Of a DNA stretch of 19,997 nt, positions 13,654 through 19,997 are shown piece after piece. The notes under the pieces were generated by a model. It saw only the letters and a program-made list of their open reading frames with translations. It was not told where the DNA came from and ran no database searches. The stretch's first letter is position 1. The number at the start of each line of letters is the position of its first letter. The DNA comes from JBAWAP01 sp049589355. GTDB lineage: Bacteria; Chloroflexota; Anaerolineae; VGOG01. Location: contig JBAWAP010000050.1 in the NCBI GenBank assembly GCA_049589355.1, positions 1 through 19,997 on the forward strand. Reading direction: 5' to 3'. Made by a program: the position numbers and the translations under genes.

Positions 13654-14844
13654 ATGCAAAACCAGAAGACGATTTATATGGATCACGCCGCCACTACCGC
13701 CGTTGATCCGCGGGTGGTGGAAGCTATGCTCCCCTATTTTAGCTATAAGTACGGCAATGCCTCCAGCATCTACAGCCTGGGGCAAGAAGCTGCCAAGGCC
13801 ATTGATGAAGCCCGGCGCACGGTGGCCGATATCCTGGGTTGCCAGCCCAGAGAGGTGATTTTCACCAGTTGTGGGACCGAGAGCGATAACCTGGTGCTGC
13901 GCGGCGTGGGTTGGGCGCGGCGCAACCTGGGCAAAGGGAATCACATCATCACCTCGTCCATCGAGCACCACGCCGTTAGCCACACCTGCGAGCAACTGGA
14001 GAAGCACTTCGGCTTCGAGATCACCTACGTGCCAGTGGATAAGCACGGCCTGGTTGATCCCGATGACGTCGGCCGGGCCATCAAGGATAACACCATCCTC
14101 ATCAGCATCATGTACGCCAACAACGAAGTGGGCACCATCGAGCCCATCGCCGAAATTGGCAAGGTCGCTAAGCAAATGGGCGTGCCTTTCCACTCCGATG
14201 CTGTGCAAGCCGGGGGCGCTCTGAACCTGAACGTAGACGAGTTGAACGTTGACCTCCTTTCCCTCTCGGCGCACAAATTCTACGGCCCGAAGGGGATCGG
14301 CGTGCTTTACGTACGCAAAGGCGTGCCCCTGCTGCCGACCCAGACTGGCGGCGGCCAAGAGTACAACTGGAGAGCCGGAACTGAAAGCGTGCCTTTCATC
14401 GTTGGGTTAGCCACAGCGCTGAAGATAGCCTACGAAGAGTTGGAGGCCAACAATCAGCGCATCGCCGCCCTACGGGATTGCCTGATCAAGGGCGTTCTGG
14501 AGAGCATAGATGAGGTAGAGCTTACTGGCCACCCCACGCACCGCCTGCCCAACAGTGCCAGCTTGGTCTTTAAGTACATCGAGGGGGAGTCCATGCTGCT
14601 CAATTTGGACCTGGCGGGGATATGTGCCTCCAGCGGCTCGGCCTGTACCTCAGGCTCACTGGAGCCCTCTCACGTGCTATTGGCCATGGGCATCCCTCCC
14701 GAAGTAGCCCACGGCAGTTTGCGCCCTACCCTGGGAAGGGAGAACACTGAGGAGGACGTTGACTACGTACTGGAGATACTGCCCGGCATTGTCCAGAAGC
14801 TGCGGGCCATGAGCCCCCTGTACAAGGGAGAAGTAACGAGTTAA
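13654..14844 (+). CDS. Cysteine desulfurase (NifS/IscS family)
   Basis: A 396-aa PLP enzyme that takes sulfur from cysteine as an enzyme-bound persulfide for Fe-S cluster or tRNA thiolation. It contains YMDHAATTAVDP at the N-terminus, SIEHHAV with the ring-stacking His, SDAVQAGG with the PLP aspartate, SAHKFYGPKG with Schiff-base Lys208, and ASSGSACTSGSLEPSHVL with the mobile-loop catalytic Cys331. The long insertion-free loop and extended SGSACTSG motif place it in group I (NifS/IscS). No iscU-like scaffold or mnmA-like thiolase gene follows, so nifS and iscS cannot be told apart. The ATG follows AGAGGAAGAAA. The last codons and stop lie inside a word repeat. Confidence 0.93.
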   Translation: MQNQKTIYMDHAATTAVDPRVVEAMLPYFSYKYGNASSIYSLGQEAAKAIDEARRTVADILGCQPREVIFTSCGTESDNLVLRGVGWARRNLGKGNHIITSSIEHHAVSHTCEQLEKHFGFEITYVPVDKHGLVDPDDVGRAIKDNTILISIMYANNEVGTIEPIAEIGKVAKQMGVPFHSDAVQAGGALNLNVDELNVDLLSLSAHKFYGPKGIGVLYVRKGVPLLPTQTGGGQEYNWRAGTESVPFIVGLATALKIAYEELEANNQRIAALRDCLIKGVLESIDEVELTGHPTHRLPNSASLVFKYIEGESMLLNLDLAGICASSGSACTSGSLEPSHVLLAMGIPPEVAHGSLRPTLGRENTEEDVDYVLEILPGIVQKLRAMSPLYKGEVTS

Positions 14845-14891
14845 TGAGGCAACGGGTAACGAGTTCCACGTTGTCCGTTGACTCGTTACCC
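14832..14891. repeat. 7/8-nt word-repeat hairpin at the end of the cysteine desulfurase gene
   Basis: Units resembling AGTAACG / AGTTAATG / AGGCAACG / GGTAACG start at 14832, 14839, 14847 and 14855 with 7-8 nt spacing. Inverted copies fill 14869-14891. The core is a perfect 11-bp pair, GGGTAACGAGT (14854-14864) with ACTCGTTACCC (14881-14891). The repeat encodes the final residues VTS and the TAA stop of the upstream gene. It may also terminate that transcript, just before the trigger factor promoter. Confidence 0.75.
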
Positions 14892-14895
14892 ATGA

Positions 14896-14925
14896 TTGGC
14901 TTATCTAAAAGTTTTGTGCTATAAT
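14896..14925 (+). promoter_or_regulatory. Extended -10 promoter for tig-clpP-clpX
   Basis: TTGGCT (14896-14901), an 18-nt spacer, and a perfect TATAAT (14920-14925) preceded by TGC, i.e. an extended -10. Transcription would start near 14932, giving a leader of about 20 nt. No CIRCE or other heat-shock operator was seen next to it. Confidence 0.75.
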
Positions 14926-14954
14926 TCCCGACGAGAAAGGAGAACACCGAGGCA

Positions 14955-16202
14955 TTGAAAGTAGAGACGGAGAGGTTAGAGAATTGTCAAGTGGCCTTGA
15001 CCATCGAGGTTGATGAGGAGCGGACCGAGCAGGCCCTGCGCAATGCTGCCCGGCGCATCTCACAAAGGGCCAAAATCCCGGGCTTCCGCCCGGGCAAAGC
15101 GCCTTACAATGTCGTGGTGCGCCGTTTTGGCAAGGAGTTCCTGTACCAGGAAGTCGTGGACGAGTTGGGAGATTCCATCTATAAAGAGGCTTTAAAGGAA
15201 GCGGGCCTAGAGCCATTCGGCCAAGCGACGCTCACCGATTACGAAACCGAACCCCTGGTGTTAAAGCTGGTGGTGCCTATAGCCCCTGTGGTTGAACTGG
15301 GCGACTACCGGCAGATGCGACTAGAGCCCGAGGAGGAGACAGCCAGAGAGGAAGAGATTGCTGAAGCCCTCAGAAGAATCCAGGAACAAAATACCTTTTG
15401 GGAGCCCGTAAAACGGCCCGCTCAATGGAGCGATCTGGCTATAGTGGACATCGAGGGCACGGTTAAAGGAGAGTTGGCCATTGGAAACAAGGGAAGAGAG
15501 CTGATCCTGGAGGCTGATTCCCCTCATCCACTGCCTGGCTTCAGCGAGAAACTTTTGGGCATGACCGTTGACGAACAGCGGGAGTTCACGCTGACTTACC
15601 CGGAGGATTCCGAGAATAAGAAACTCGCTGGCCAGCAAGCTCACTTCAAGGTCCACCTCCAAGAGTTGAAAGAACAGGTGGTGCCCGGCATGGACGACGA
15701 CCTGGCTCGCACCGTTGGTGACTATGAAACCCTGGAGGACCTCAAGGCTAAATTGCGCCGTGACCTGCAGGCAAAAGCCGAAGAAAGATTCGCCAATCGA
15801 GCCTTGACGGCCCTGGTTGAGAGATCTGAGATAGAGTTCCCCCCTCTGCTGCTGGAGCGAGAAATTGATGACTGGCTCGAAGACCTCGATCTGAGACTCA
15901 AGAAGCAGAGTCTTAACCTCGATAACTACCTGCAGATGAGAAAACTGACCAAAGAGGAGTTTCGCAAGGAGATCTCCCCCGAAGTCGAGGAGAGACTAAA
16001 GCGTTCTCTTGCCTTAGGCAAGTTCGTCGAGTTAGAAGGATTAGACATTGAATCTGACGAAGGAGTAAGTGAAGCCCTGAAGCGCTTGACAGCCATTGCC
16101 AGGGGTGAGTTGGAAGGAGAGCCCTTGTCAGCGGAGCCGCCCTCTGAGGAAGTAAGCGTCCAGACCTCCGAGGTTTTGACTGTAGATTCTGGCATATCAT
16201 GA
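14955..16202 (+). CDS. tig: Trigger factor, ribosome-associated chaperone
   Basis: A 415-aa protein that binds the ribosome exit tunnel and nascent chains. The ribosome-binding N-terminal domain has the signature GFRPGKAP at 43-50 followed by VVRRFGKEFLYQEVVDEL. A central FKBP-like PPIase segment (~residues 150-240, DIEGTV...LPGFSEKLLGM...FTLTYPED) and a helical C-terminal arm follow. The acidic, Ser/Glu-rich tail (EGEPLSAEPPSEEVSVQTSEV) is dispensable-looking. The start is TTG at 14955, since no ATG matches the conserved N-terminus; AAGGAG lies 12 nt upstream, slightly far. Tig is normally paired with clpP-clpX, as here (clpP begins 103 nt after the stop). Confidence 0.93.
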   Translation: MKVETERLENCQVALTIEVDEERTEQALRNAARRISQRAKIPGFRPGKAPYNVVVRRFGKEFLYQEVVDELGDSIYKEALKEAGLEPFGQATLTDYETEPLVLKLVVPIAPVVELGDYRQMRLEPEEETAREEEIAEALRRIQEQNTFWEPVKRPAQWSDLAIVDIEGTVKGELAIGNKGRELILEADSPHPLPGFSEKLLGMTVDEQREFTLTYPEDSENKKLAGQQAHFKVHLQELKEQVVPGMDDDLARTVGDYETLEDLKAKLRRDLQAKAEERFANRALTALVERSEIEFPPLLLEREIDDWLEDLDLRLKKQSLNLDNYLQMRKLTKEEFRKEISPEVEERLKRSLALGKFVELEGLDIESDEGVSEALKRLTAIARGELEGEPLSAEPPSEEVSVQTSEVLTVDSGIS

Positions 16203-16262
16203 CAACAAAGGCTGAGCGGAAGCTGCAAACAAGCATGACGAACAAGGAAACCTCGGAGGTCT
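16162..16262. promoter_or_regulatory. Pair of near-palindromic 14-mers flanking the tig stop, upstream of clpP
   Basis: AGACCTCCGAGGTT (16162-16175) and AACCTCGGAGGTCT (16249-16262) are exact reverse complements, and each is itself a near-palindrome ACCTC-N-GAGGT. The first lies within the last codons of tig and the second 43 nt before the clpP ATG. They could be two operator sites for one dimeric repressor, or one long-range mRNA stem around the tig stop. No clear T-tract follows. Confidence 0.55.
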
Positions 16263-16305
16263 TCCTGAGTGCACACGAGAACAAGAGCGAAAGGAGTTAA
16301 GCAAG

Positions 16306-16929
16306 ATGAAGTCTCTGATTCCCTATGTCATCGAAAGCACAGGCCGCGGCGAGCGGATGTACGATATCTACTCCCTGCTTCTCAAGGAGCGGATCATCTT
16401 CCTTGGTACCCCTATCAACGATCAGGTAGCTAACGTGGTGGTGGCCCAACTGCTTTTCCTGGACCGAGAGGACCCGGAGAAGGAGATCTCTCTGTACGTC
16501 AACTGTCCTGGCGGCGAGGTATATCCCGGCTTGGCCGTCTACGACACCATGCAACAGGTGCAGGCTCCTATCTCCACCATTGCGGTGGGCTGGACGGCTA
16601 GCCTGGGCACTATTCTCCTGGCCGCTGGCATGAAGGGCCGTCGCTACGCCCTGCCCCACGCCACTATCCACATGCACCCCGCCGGTGGCGGAGCACGGGG
16701 TTACGCCCCTGACGTGGAGATCCAGGCCCGGGAACTGTTGCGTATGCAGGATCTACTAAAGAACCTCCTCGCTCGCCACACAGGGCAATCAGTGGAGCGG
16801 ATCACCAAGGACTTCGATCGAGATTACTTCATGAACGCCCAAGAAGCCATCGAGTACGGCATCATTGACGAGGTGTTAACCCCTCGCCAGGAAAAAGTCG
16901 GAGAGGAAAAAGCCGAGGAAAGCGGTTAA
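16306..16929 (+). CDS. clpP: ATP-dependent Clp protease proteolytic subunit
   Basis: A 207-aa serine protease that forms tetradecameric chambers with ClpX. The catalytic triad can be placed by spacing: Ser99 in TASLG, His124 in ATIHMHPAGGG, and Asp173 in DRDYFMNAQEAIEYG. The usual ASMG is ASLG and the usual IHQP(L/M)GG is MHPAGGG, so the residues next to the catalytic His differ from most ClpP although the spacing from Ser is the same. No propeptide is evident and the start MKSLIPYVIE fits mature length. AAGGAG lies 9 nt upstream of the ATG. clpX follows 127 nt later, across a heptamer repeat. Confidence 0.95.
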   Translation: MKSLIPYVIESTGRGERMYDIYSLLLKERIIFLGTPINDQVANVVVAQLLFLDREDPEKEISLYVNCPGGEVYPGLAVYDTMQQVQAPISTIAVGWTASLGTILLAAGMKGRRYALPHATIHMHPAGGGARGYAPDVEIQARELLRMQDLLKNLLARHTGQSVERITKDFDRDYFMNAQEAIEYGIIDEVLTPRQEKVGEEKAEESG

Positions 16930-16969
16930 GCCGCCTTGGTGGGCGAAGGTGTCCCCTACGAGCTTCAGG

Positions 16970-17039
16970 TTACGAGTTTCGAGTTTCGAGTTGCGGAATG
17001 AGAAACCCGAAACTCGAAACCCAAAACTCCAAACTCGAA
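16970..17039. repeat. Heptamer word-repeat hairpin between clpP and clpX (word TTTCGAG / inverted ACTCGAA)
   Basis: Ten 7-nt units in strict phase: three direct (starting 16970, 16977, 16984), two transitional (16991, 16998), and five inverted (17005, 17012, 17019, 17026, 17033). It begins 40 nt after the clpP stop and ends 17 nt before the clpX ATG, leaving only the ribosome-binding site in between. It would form an imperfect stem-loop in the shared clpP-clpX transcript and could stabilise, process or attenuate it. It is translatable in frame with clpX, which makes a falsely long start tempting. Confidence 0.85.
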
Positions 17040-17056
17040 AAGAAAGGTGGGCCAGG

Positions 17057-18343
17057 ATGGCCAGGATTCGACCGGACGAACAATACTGCTCTTTTTGCCG
17101 GCGAGGTCAGAATGAAGTCAATCGCCTGATAGCCGGCCCCGACTCGGTCTACATCTGCGACGAGTGCGTTTATCTGTGCCAGGAGATTCTAGTAGAGGAA
17201 GCCCCCGCATCGCCCGAAGAGGAGTTCCTTTTAGAAACGATTCCCTCGCCCAAGGAGATCTACGACCGCCTGAACGAATACGTGGTCGGCCAGGATGAAG
17301 CCAAGAGAGTGCTTTCGGTGGCGGTGTACAACCACTACAAGCGTGTCAGCGCAGGAGCCAAAGCCGACGATGTGGAGCTAGAGAAGAGCAACATCCTGCT
17401 CATTGGGCCCACTGGCTGCGGCAAGACGCTGTTGGCCCAAACCCTGGCCAAGATCCTGGATGTCCCCTTCGCCATCGCCGATGCCACAGCCCTGACCGAG
17501 GCTGGATACGTGGGCGAGGACGTAGAAAACATCCTACTGCGCCTGATCCAGGCCGCCGATTACAACCTACCTCGTGCTGAGAAGGGCATCGTCTACATTG
17601 ACGAGCTGGACAAGAAGGCCCGCAAGACCGGGGATAACCCCTCCATCACCCGCGACGTCTCAGGCGAGGGAGTGCAGCAAGCCCTCCTGAAGATCATCGA
17701 GGGCACGGTGGCCAACGTCCCTCCCCAGGGCGGTCGGAAGCATCCCCACCAGGAGTTCATCCAGATTGATACCACCAACGTTCTTTTCATCTGTGGCGGC
17801 ACCTTCGACGGCCTGGAGAATATCGTGGCCGAGCGCATCGGGACGAAAGGGCAGCTAGGCTTTTTGAAGGGAGAGGCAGCCAGGCTGCAGAAGGAAGAAG
17901 AAGAAAATAGAATCGCCAAGCTCTTTAAGCAGGTCATTCCCGATGACTTGATGAGGTACGGCATGATACCGGAGATGGTGGGACGATTGCCGGTGATAAC
18001 CATCGTTGACCCCTTGAGCAAGGAGGACATGATCGGGATCCTGACCCGTCCCAAAAACGCCATCACCAAGCAATTTCAGCGACTTTTAGCCTGGGACAAC
18101 GTGGAGCTGGTCTTCACCGAAGAGGCGTTGGATACGGCGGCCGAGGAGGCCATGAAGCACGAAGCTGGCGCCCGGGGCTTGAGGACCATCATCGAGAGAG
18201 CCCTGCTGAATGTAATGTACGAGATACCCTCGCGGCGCGACGTCAAGAAGTGCGTCATCAGCGCCGAGGCCATCCTGGGCAAAGCACCCCCTTTGCTACT
18301 CACCCGGTCGGAGCGCCCCATCGAATTGAAAGAGACGGCCTAA
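17057..18343 (+). CDS. clpX: ATP-dependent Clp protease ATP-binding subunit ClpX
   Basis: A 428-aa AAA+ unfoldase that feeds ClpP. It contains a zinc-binding domain with Cys11, Cys14, Cys34 and Cys37; Walker A GPTGCGKT at 117-124; pore loop GYVG at 149-152; and Walker B VYIDE at 178-182. Further on are the RKH loop (GGRKHPHQ), a ClpP-docking loop reading LGF (GQLGFLKGEA) instead of the common IGF, and sensor 2 GARGLR. The ATG at 17057 (MARIRPDEQYCSFC) is chosen over a start 108 nt upstream because AAAGGTGG precedes it and the extension is purely translated heptamer repeat. It is the last gene of the tig-clpP-clpX group, with a strong hairpin after it. Confidence 0.96.
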   Translation: MARIRPDEQYCSFCRRGQNEVNRLIAGPDSVYICDECVYLCQEILVEEAPASPEEEFLLETIPSPKEIYDRLNEYVVGQDEAKRVLSVAVYNHYKRVSAGAKADDVELEKSNILLIGPTGCGKTLLAQTLAKILDVPFAIADATALTEAGYVGEDVENILLRLIQAADYNLPRAEKGIVYIDELDKKARKTGDNPSITRDVSGEGVQQALLKIIEGTVANVPPQGGRKHPHQEFIQIDTTNVLFICGGTFDGLENIVAERIGTKGQLGFLKGEAARLQKEEEENRIAKLFKQVIPDDLMRYGMIPEMVGRLPVITIVDPLSKEDMIGILTRPKNAITKQFQRLLAWDNVELVFTEEALDTAAEEAMKHEAGARGLRTIIERALLNVMYEIPSRRDVKKCVISAEAILGKAPPLLLTRSERPIELKETA

Positions 18344-18369
18344 CGCCCCACCTCCACCCTCGATCGCCA

Positions 18370-18412
18370 AAGGTCTCTGACCGAGGCGGAAAGGGGCTCG
18401 GTCAGAGACCTT
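18370..18412. terminator. 16-bp hairpin after clpX, likely bidirectional terminator
   Basis: AAGGTCTCTGACCGAG (18370-18385) pairs perfectly with CTCGGTCAGAGACCTT (18397-18412) across an 11-nt loop. It lies 26 nt after the clpX stop, between convergent genes. Each arm contains its own GGTC-N3-GACC palindrome, and a related GGTCGGACACC follows at 18431-18441. There is no U-tract on the plus strand (TTCGCCC follows), so it could also be a protein-binding or dispersed repeat. Confidence 0.65.
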
Positions 18413-18508
18413 CGCCCATCGAAGAGAAACGGTCGGACACCTCGCGCTGACCAAGAAGAAGAAAGGGAGCAGAAGCTTGGATCTGCTCCATTTTTGCATT
18501 CTTGCTCT

Positions 18509-18596
18509 CCCCTCCCTGGCAGGGAGGGGCCGGGGGAGGGTGGGTCTCCGCAAACCAACCACCCTCACCCCAACCCTCCCCCTGCCAGGGGGAGGG
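18509..18596. repeat. Two GC-rich REP-like palindromes
   Basis: The first is CCCCTCCCTG / CAGGGAGGGG (18509-18518, 18520-18529, one-base centre). The second is CCCTCCCCCTG / CAGGGGGAGGG (18574-18584, 18586-18596, one-base centre). The stretch between them also has partly complementary G- and C-rich halves (GGAGGGTGGG and CCACCCTCACCCC), so the whole can form a double hairpin. The second palindrome closely resembles the one at 249-272. They lie after the minus-strand surface-protein genes. Confidence 0.8.
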
Positions 18597-18604
18597 CATG
18601 AAGG

Positions 18605-18771
18605 CTACTGCTCCACAACCACCGCCCGGATCATGTAGTCGCTGACCTGTTGTTCCCAGTACGCGCTGTCCACTTCGAAGCTGCGGCCGTCGGCGGAAGA
18701 GGTGTCAACCCCCAGCGTGGGGCGGTAACCCTCCAGGTGCAAGAAGCCCGCGTAGAAGTCGTCGCTCAGTA
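18605..18771 (-). pseudogene. Out-of-frame C-terminal remnant of an exported protein
   Basis: After the stop of the Thr-Pro-rich gene, another minus-strand frame runs LLSDDFYAGFLHLEGYRP, then DTSSADGRSFEV, then SDYMIRAVVVEQ and a stop at 18605. The DGRSFEV...DYMIRAVV pattern looks like a real domain end seen in exported Chloroflexota-type proteins, which is my recollection of the pattern and not a search. The segment has no convincing start codon or ribosome-binding site. It is most simply a tail cut off by a frameshift near 18766-18775, or the residue of a deleted gene. Confidence 0.45.
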
Positions 18772-19305
18772 GGCCTTCAGGACGAGGGGCAGGTAGACCA
18801 GGTAAGCCGGTGGCGTGACCGTGCCCGTCGGTGTCACCGTGGCCGTACGAGTTGGTGTCCTCGTCGGTGTCGCCGTGCTGGTTGGCGTGGCCGTGACTAC
18901 TGTGCCCGTCGGTGTCACCGTGGGGGTGGCTGTACGAGTTGGTGTCGCCGTAGGCGTAGCGGTGCTGGTGGGCGTCCTCGTGCTGGTCGGTGTAGCTGTG
19001 ACCACTGTGCCCGTTGGTGTCGCCGTGCTGGTCGGCGTAGGTGTTGGTGTTAAGGGGGGAACTGCTTCTATCCCGTACCAATATCCCGCCCCCAGCCCAT
19101 AGCTTGTGCTGCCTAAGGGACCGATGGCGGCCTGGCCTAGGGTGCTGTTCATCTTATAGCTGGCCGAGTTCACGGGCCCTCCCCCACCTCCGATCACGTC
19201 CCAGTTGATGGCATAGCTCGCCGAGGAAATAGCCCACACCACGCCCACTACCAGCAGCCCGCAGAGGAGGGCGGTGGAAAACGCGAATGCCTTTCGCTTG
19301 TCCAT
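18766..19305 (-). CDS. Secreted Thr-Pro-rich protein with C-terminal PLVLK motif
   Basis: A 179-aa exported protein. The start at 19303-19305 (MDKRKAFAFSTALLCGLL) is chosen for GGAGGAGGG upstream and the signal peptide that follows (basic MDKRK, then a hydrophobic core to about residue 26). A SASYAINWDVIGGGGG ... STSYGLGAGYWYG domain comes next, a type common in Chloroflexota exported proteins. About 70 residues of TPTxT repeats follow, including two copies of TPTGTVVTATPTSTxTPT. The C-terminus is YLVYLPLVLKAY, a recurrent terminal motif in this phylum whose function is not known to me. It is co-transcribed with the upstream surface protein (16-nt gap). The low-complexity tract also makes long spurious frames on both strands. 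Confidence 0.8.
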   Translation of the reverse strand: MDKRKAFAFSTALLCGLLVVGVVWAISSASYAINWDVIGGGGGPVNSASYKMNSTLGQAAIGPLGSTSYGLGAGYWYGIEAVPPLTPTPTPTSTATPTGTVVTATPTSTRTPTSTATPTATPTRTATPTVTPTGTVVTATPTSTATPTRTPTRTATVTPTGTVTPPAYLVYLPLVLKAY

Positions 19306-19321
19306 CGCTACCCTCCTCCGC

Positions 19322-19997
19322 TCACTTGTAGACCCAGATGCGGACGCGGATCTGGTCAGCATAGGGGTCGTCGGATTGGCGCATGACCTCGATGGTGGTA
19401 TTGGTCAGTCTCCTCCAGTGTGCCCCTGTCCAGTCCCCACTGGCCGTTTGCTCGCCCCCGTAGCGGAGCTGGTTGATGCCGTATCCTACACCAGCGGTGT
19501 CCTTGAACTGGAGGTCGACGACGTAGTTGTCCGTGTCCCCGCCCAGGCTGTGGGTGAGAGTCTTTGCCTCACCTTGGCTGATGTTCACCCACCCGCTGTC
19601 GTAGGCAGGACGGGGGAAGAAGCCGGTGGCGGGGCCATCGACAGATAACCAGTCGGTTACCTTCACATCGCCCTTGAAATAGCCAGCCCAGTCCTCGCCG
19701 GCATCATCCTCTTCCTCGGCGTAGATGCCGCTGTCCCCCACGAAGTAGCCGCCATAGCCGCCAGGGAAGGCAGCAGGGTTGCTGCTGCCGACGCCGTAGA
19801 CGCCAGCTATCCCCGGGGAAGTGCTGTTGCTCTGGCCATAGACGCCGTAGCCAATATCGCTCATACCTTGTACCCCAAAGACCCCTTTGCCAAACACGCC
19901 AGGGCCAAGGCCGCTTTCGCCTGACACCCCTGTCTCACCCTCACCACGCACACCGGTGCCGAAGCCACTCTGGCCATACACACCATAGGCATCATAC
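19322..19997 (-). CDS. Gly-Val-Tyr-Gly repeat protein with lectin-like C-terminus (5' end beyond window)
   Basis: A partial gene, open at the right edge with no start inside the window. The visible ~225 residues begin with degenerate repeats of G-V-x-G (GVYGQSG, GVFGKGVFGV, GVYGQSNS, GVYGVGSS), as in tail-fibre or trimeric-type repetitive proteins. A short acidic segment (AEEEDDAGEDW) and FKGDVKVTDWLSVDG follow. The C-terminal ~105-residue domain starts AYDSGWVNISQGEAK and ends DQIRVRIWVYK; the DSGWVxxxxG start and beta-rich pattern recall H-type lectin-like domains of phage tail and surface proteins. It precedes the Thr-Pro-rich gene by 16 nt. It is likely exported or cell-surface, but no signal peptide can be seen because the N-terminus is missing. 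Confidence 0.75.
   Translation of the reverse strand, partial: YDAYGVYGQSGFGTGVRGEGETGVSGESGLGPGVFGKGVFGVQGMSDIGYGVYGQSNSTSPGIAGVYGVGSSNPAAFPGGYGGYFVGDSGIYAEEEDDAGEDWAGYFKGDVKVTDWLSVDGPATGFFPRPAYDSGWVNISQGEAKTLTHSLGGDTDNYVVDLQFKDTAGVGYGINQLRYGGEQTASGDWTGAHWRRLTNTTIEVMRQSDDPYADQIRVRIWVYK

Noticed and set aside
16949..17056. N-terminal extension of ClpX (SSFELRNEKPETRNPKLQTRK)
   Set aside because: The extension is a translation of the heptamer repeat; the conserved zinc domain begins after the ATG at 17057, which has its own ribosome-binding site.
18815..19102. Long plus-strand frame rich in Val-Gly opposite the Thr-Pro tract
   Set aside because: It is the antisense shadow of the 6-nt-periodic TPT repeat; it has no ribosome-binding site and is pure low complexity.

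Overview
The window looks like chromosomal DNA of a Chloroflexota bacterium, probably Anaerolineae-like. This is inferred from a secreted Thr-Pro-rich protein ending in YLVYLPLVLKAY, a SASY...WDVIGGGGG-type exported domain, an ADP-forming acyl-CoA synthetase, high GC content, and intergenic spaces full of short palindromic repeats. No RNA genes and no CRISPR array were seen.

Layout. (1) 1-4116, minus strand: a two-gene accessory operon behind a near-consensus promoter (TTGACA-17-TATAGT). It encodes an unrecognised 177-aa protein, then a 1067-aa SIR2 / STAND NTPase / FGE-type C-lectin-fold protein. The latter has the architecture of an NTP-dependent anti-phage or conflict sensor, and its last ~40 residues resemble a diversity-generating-retroelement (DGR) variable region. 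(2) 4142-9310, minus: threonine synthase, then a three-gene operon of MFS transporter, GSA-aminomutase-like aminotransferase and DapB/diaminopentanoate-dehydrogenase-like oxidoreductase, order MFS first. (3) 9382-13448, minus: an NDP-forming acyl-CoA synthetase and a BioD-like/DRTGG protein, with a broken four-helix-bundle (23S-IVP-type) gene between them. The broken gene carries a 1-nt frameshift and a 112-bp MITE-like insertion with an 8-bp target duplication. (4) 13469-18412, plus: cysteine desulfurase, then the protein-quality-control set tig-clpP-clpX. (5) 18509-19997, minus: two exported or surface-type proteins (a Gly-Val-Tyr-Gly repeat protein cut by the window edge, and the Thr-Pro-rich protein), followed by an out-of-frame C-terminal remnant.

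The most unusual feature beyond the genes is a set of at least seven elements, each made of a 7-nt or 8-nt 'word' repeated in strict phase; most are followed by the same word inverted, giving an imperfect hairpin. The word differs between elements but the geometry is the same. Three elements supply the stop codon of the preceding gene, one lies in a 5' leader, one lies inside the STAND gene, and two with the same word bracket the broken IVP gene.

The two strongest leads are the SIR2-STAND-FGE operon with its putative diversified tail, and the word-repeat family. Both need comparison with other genomes to confirm.
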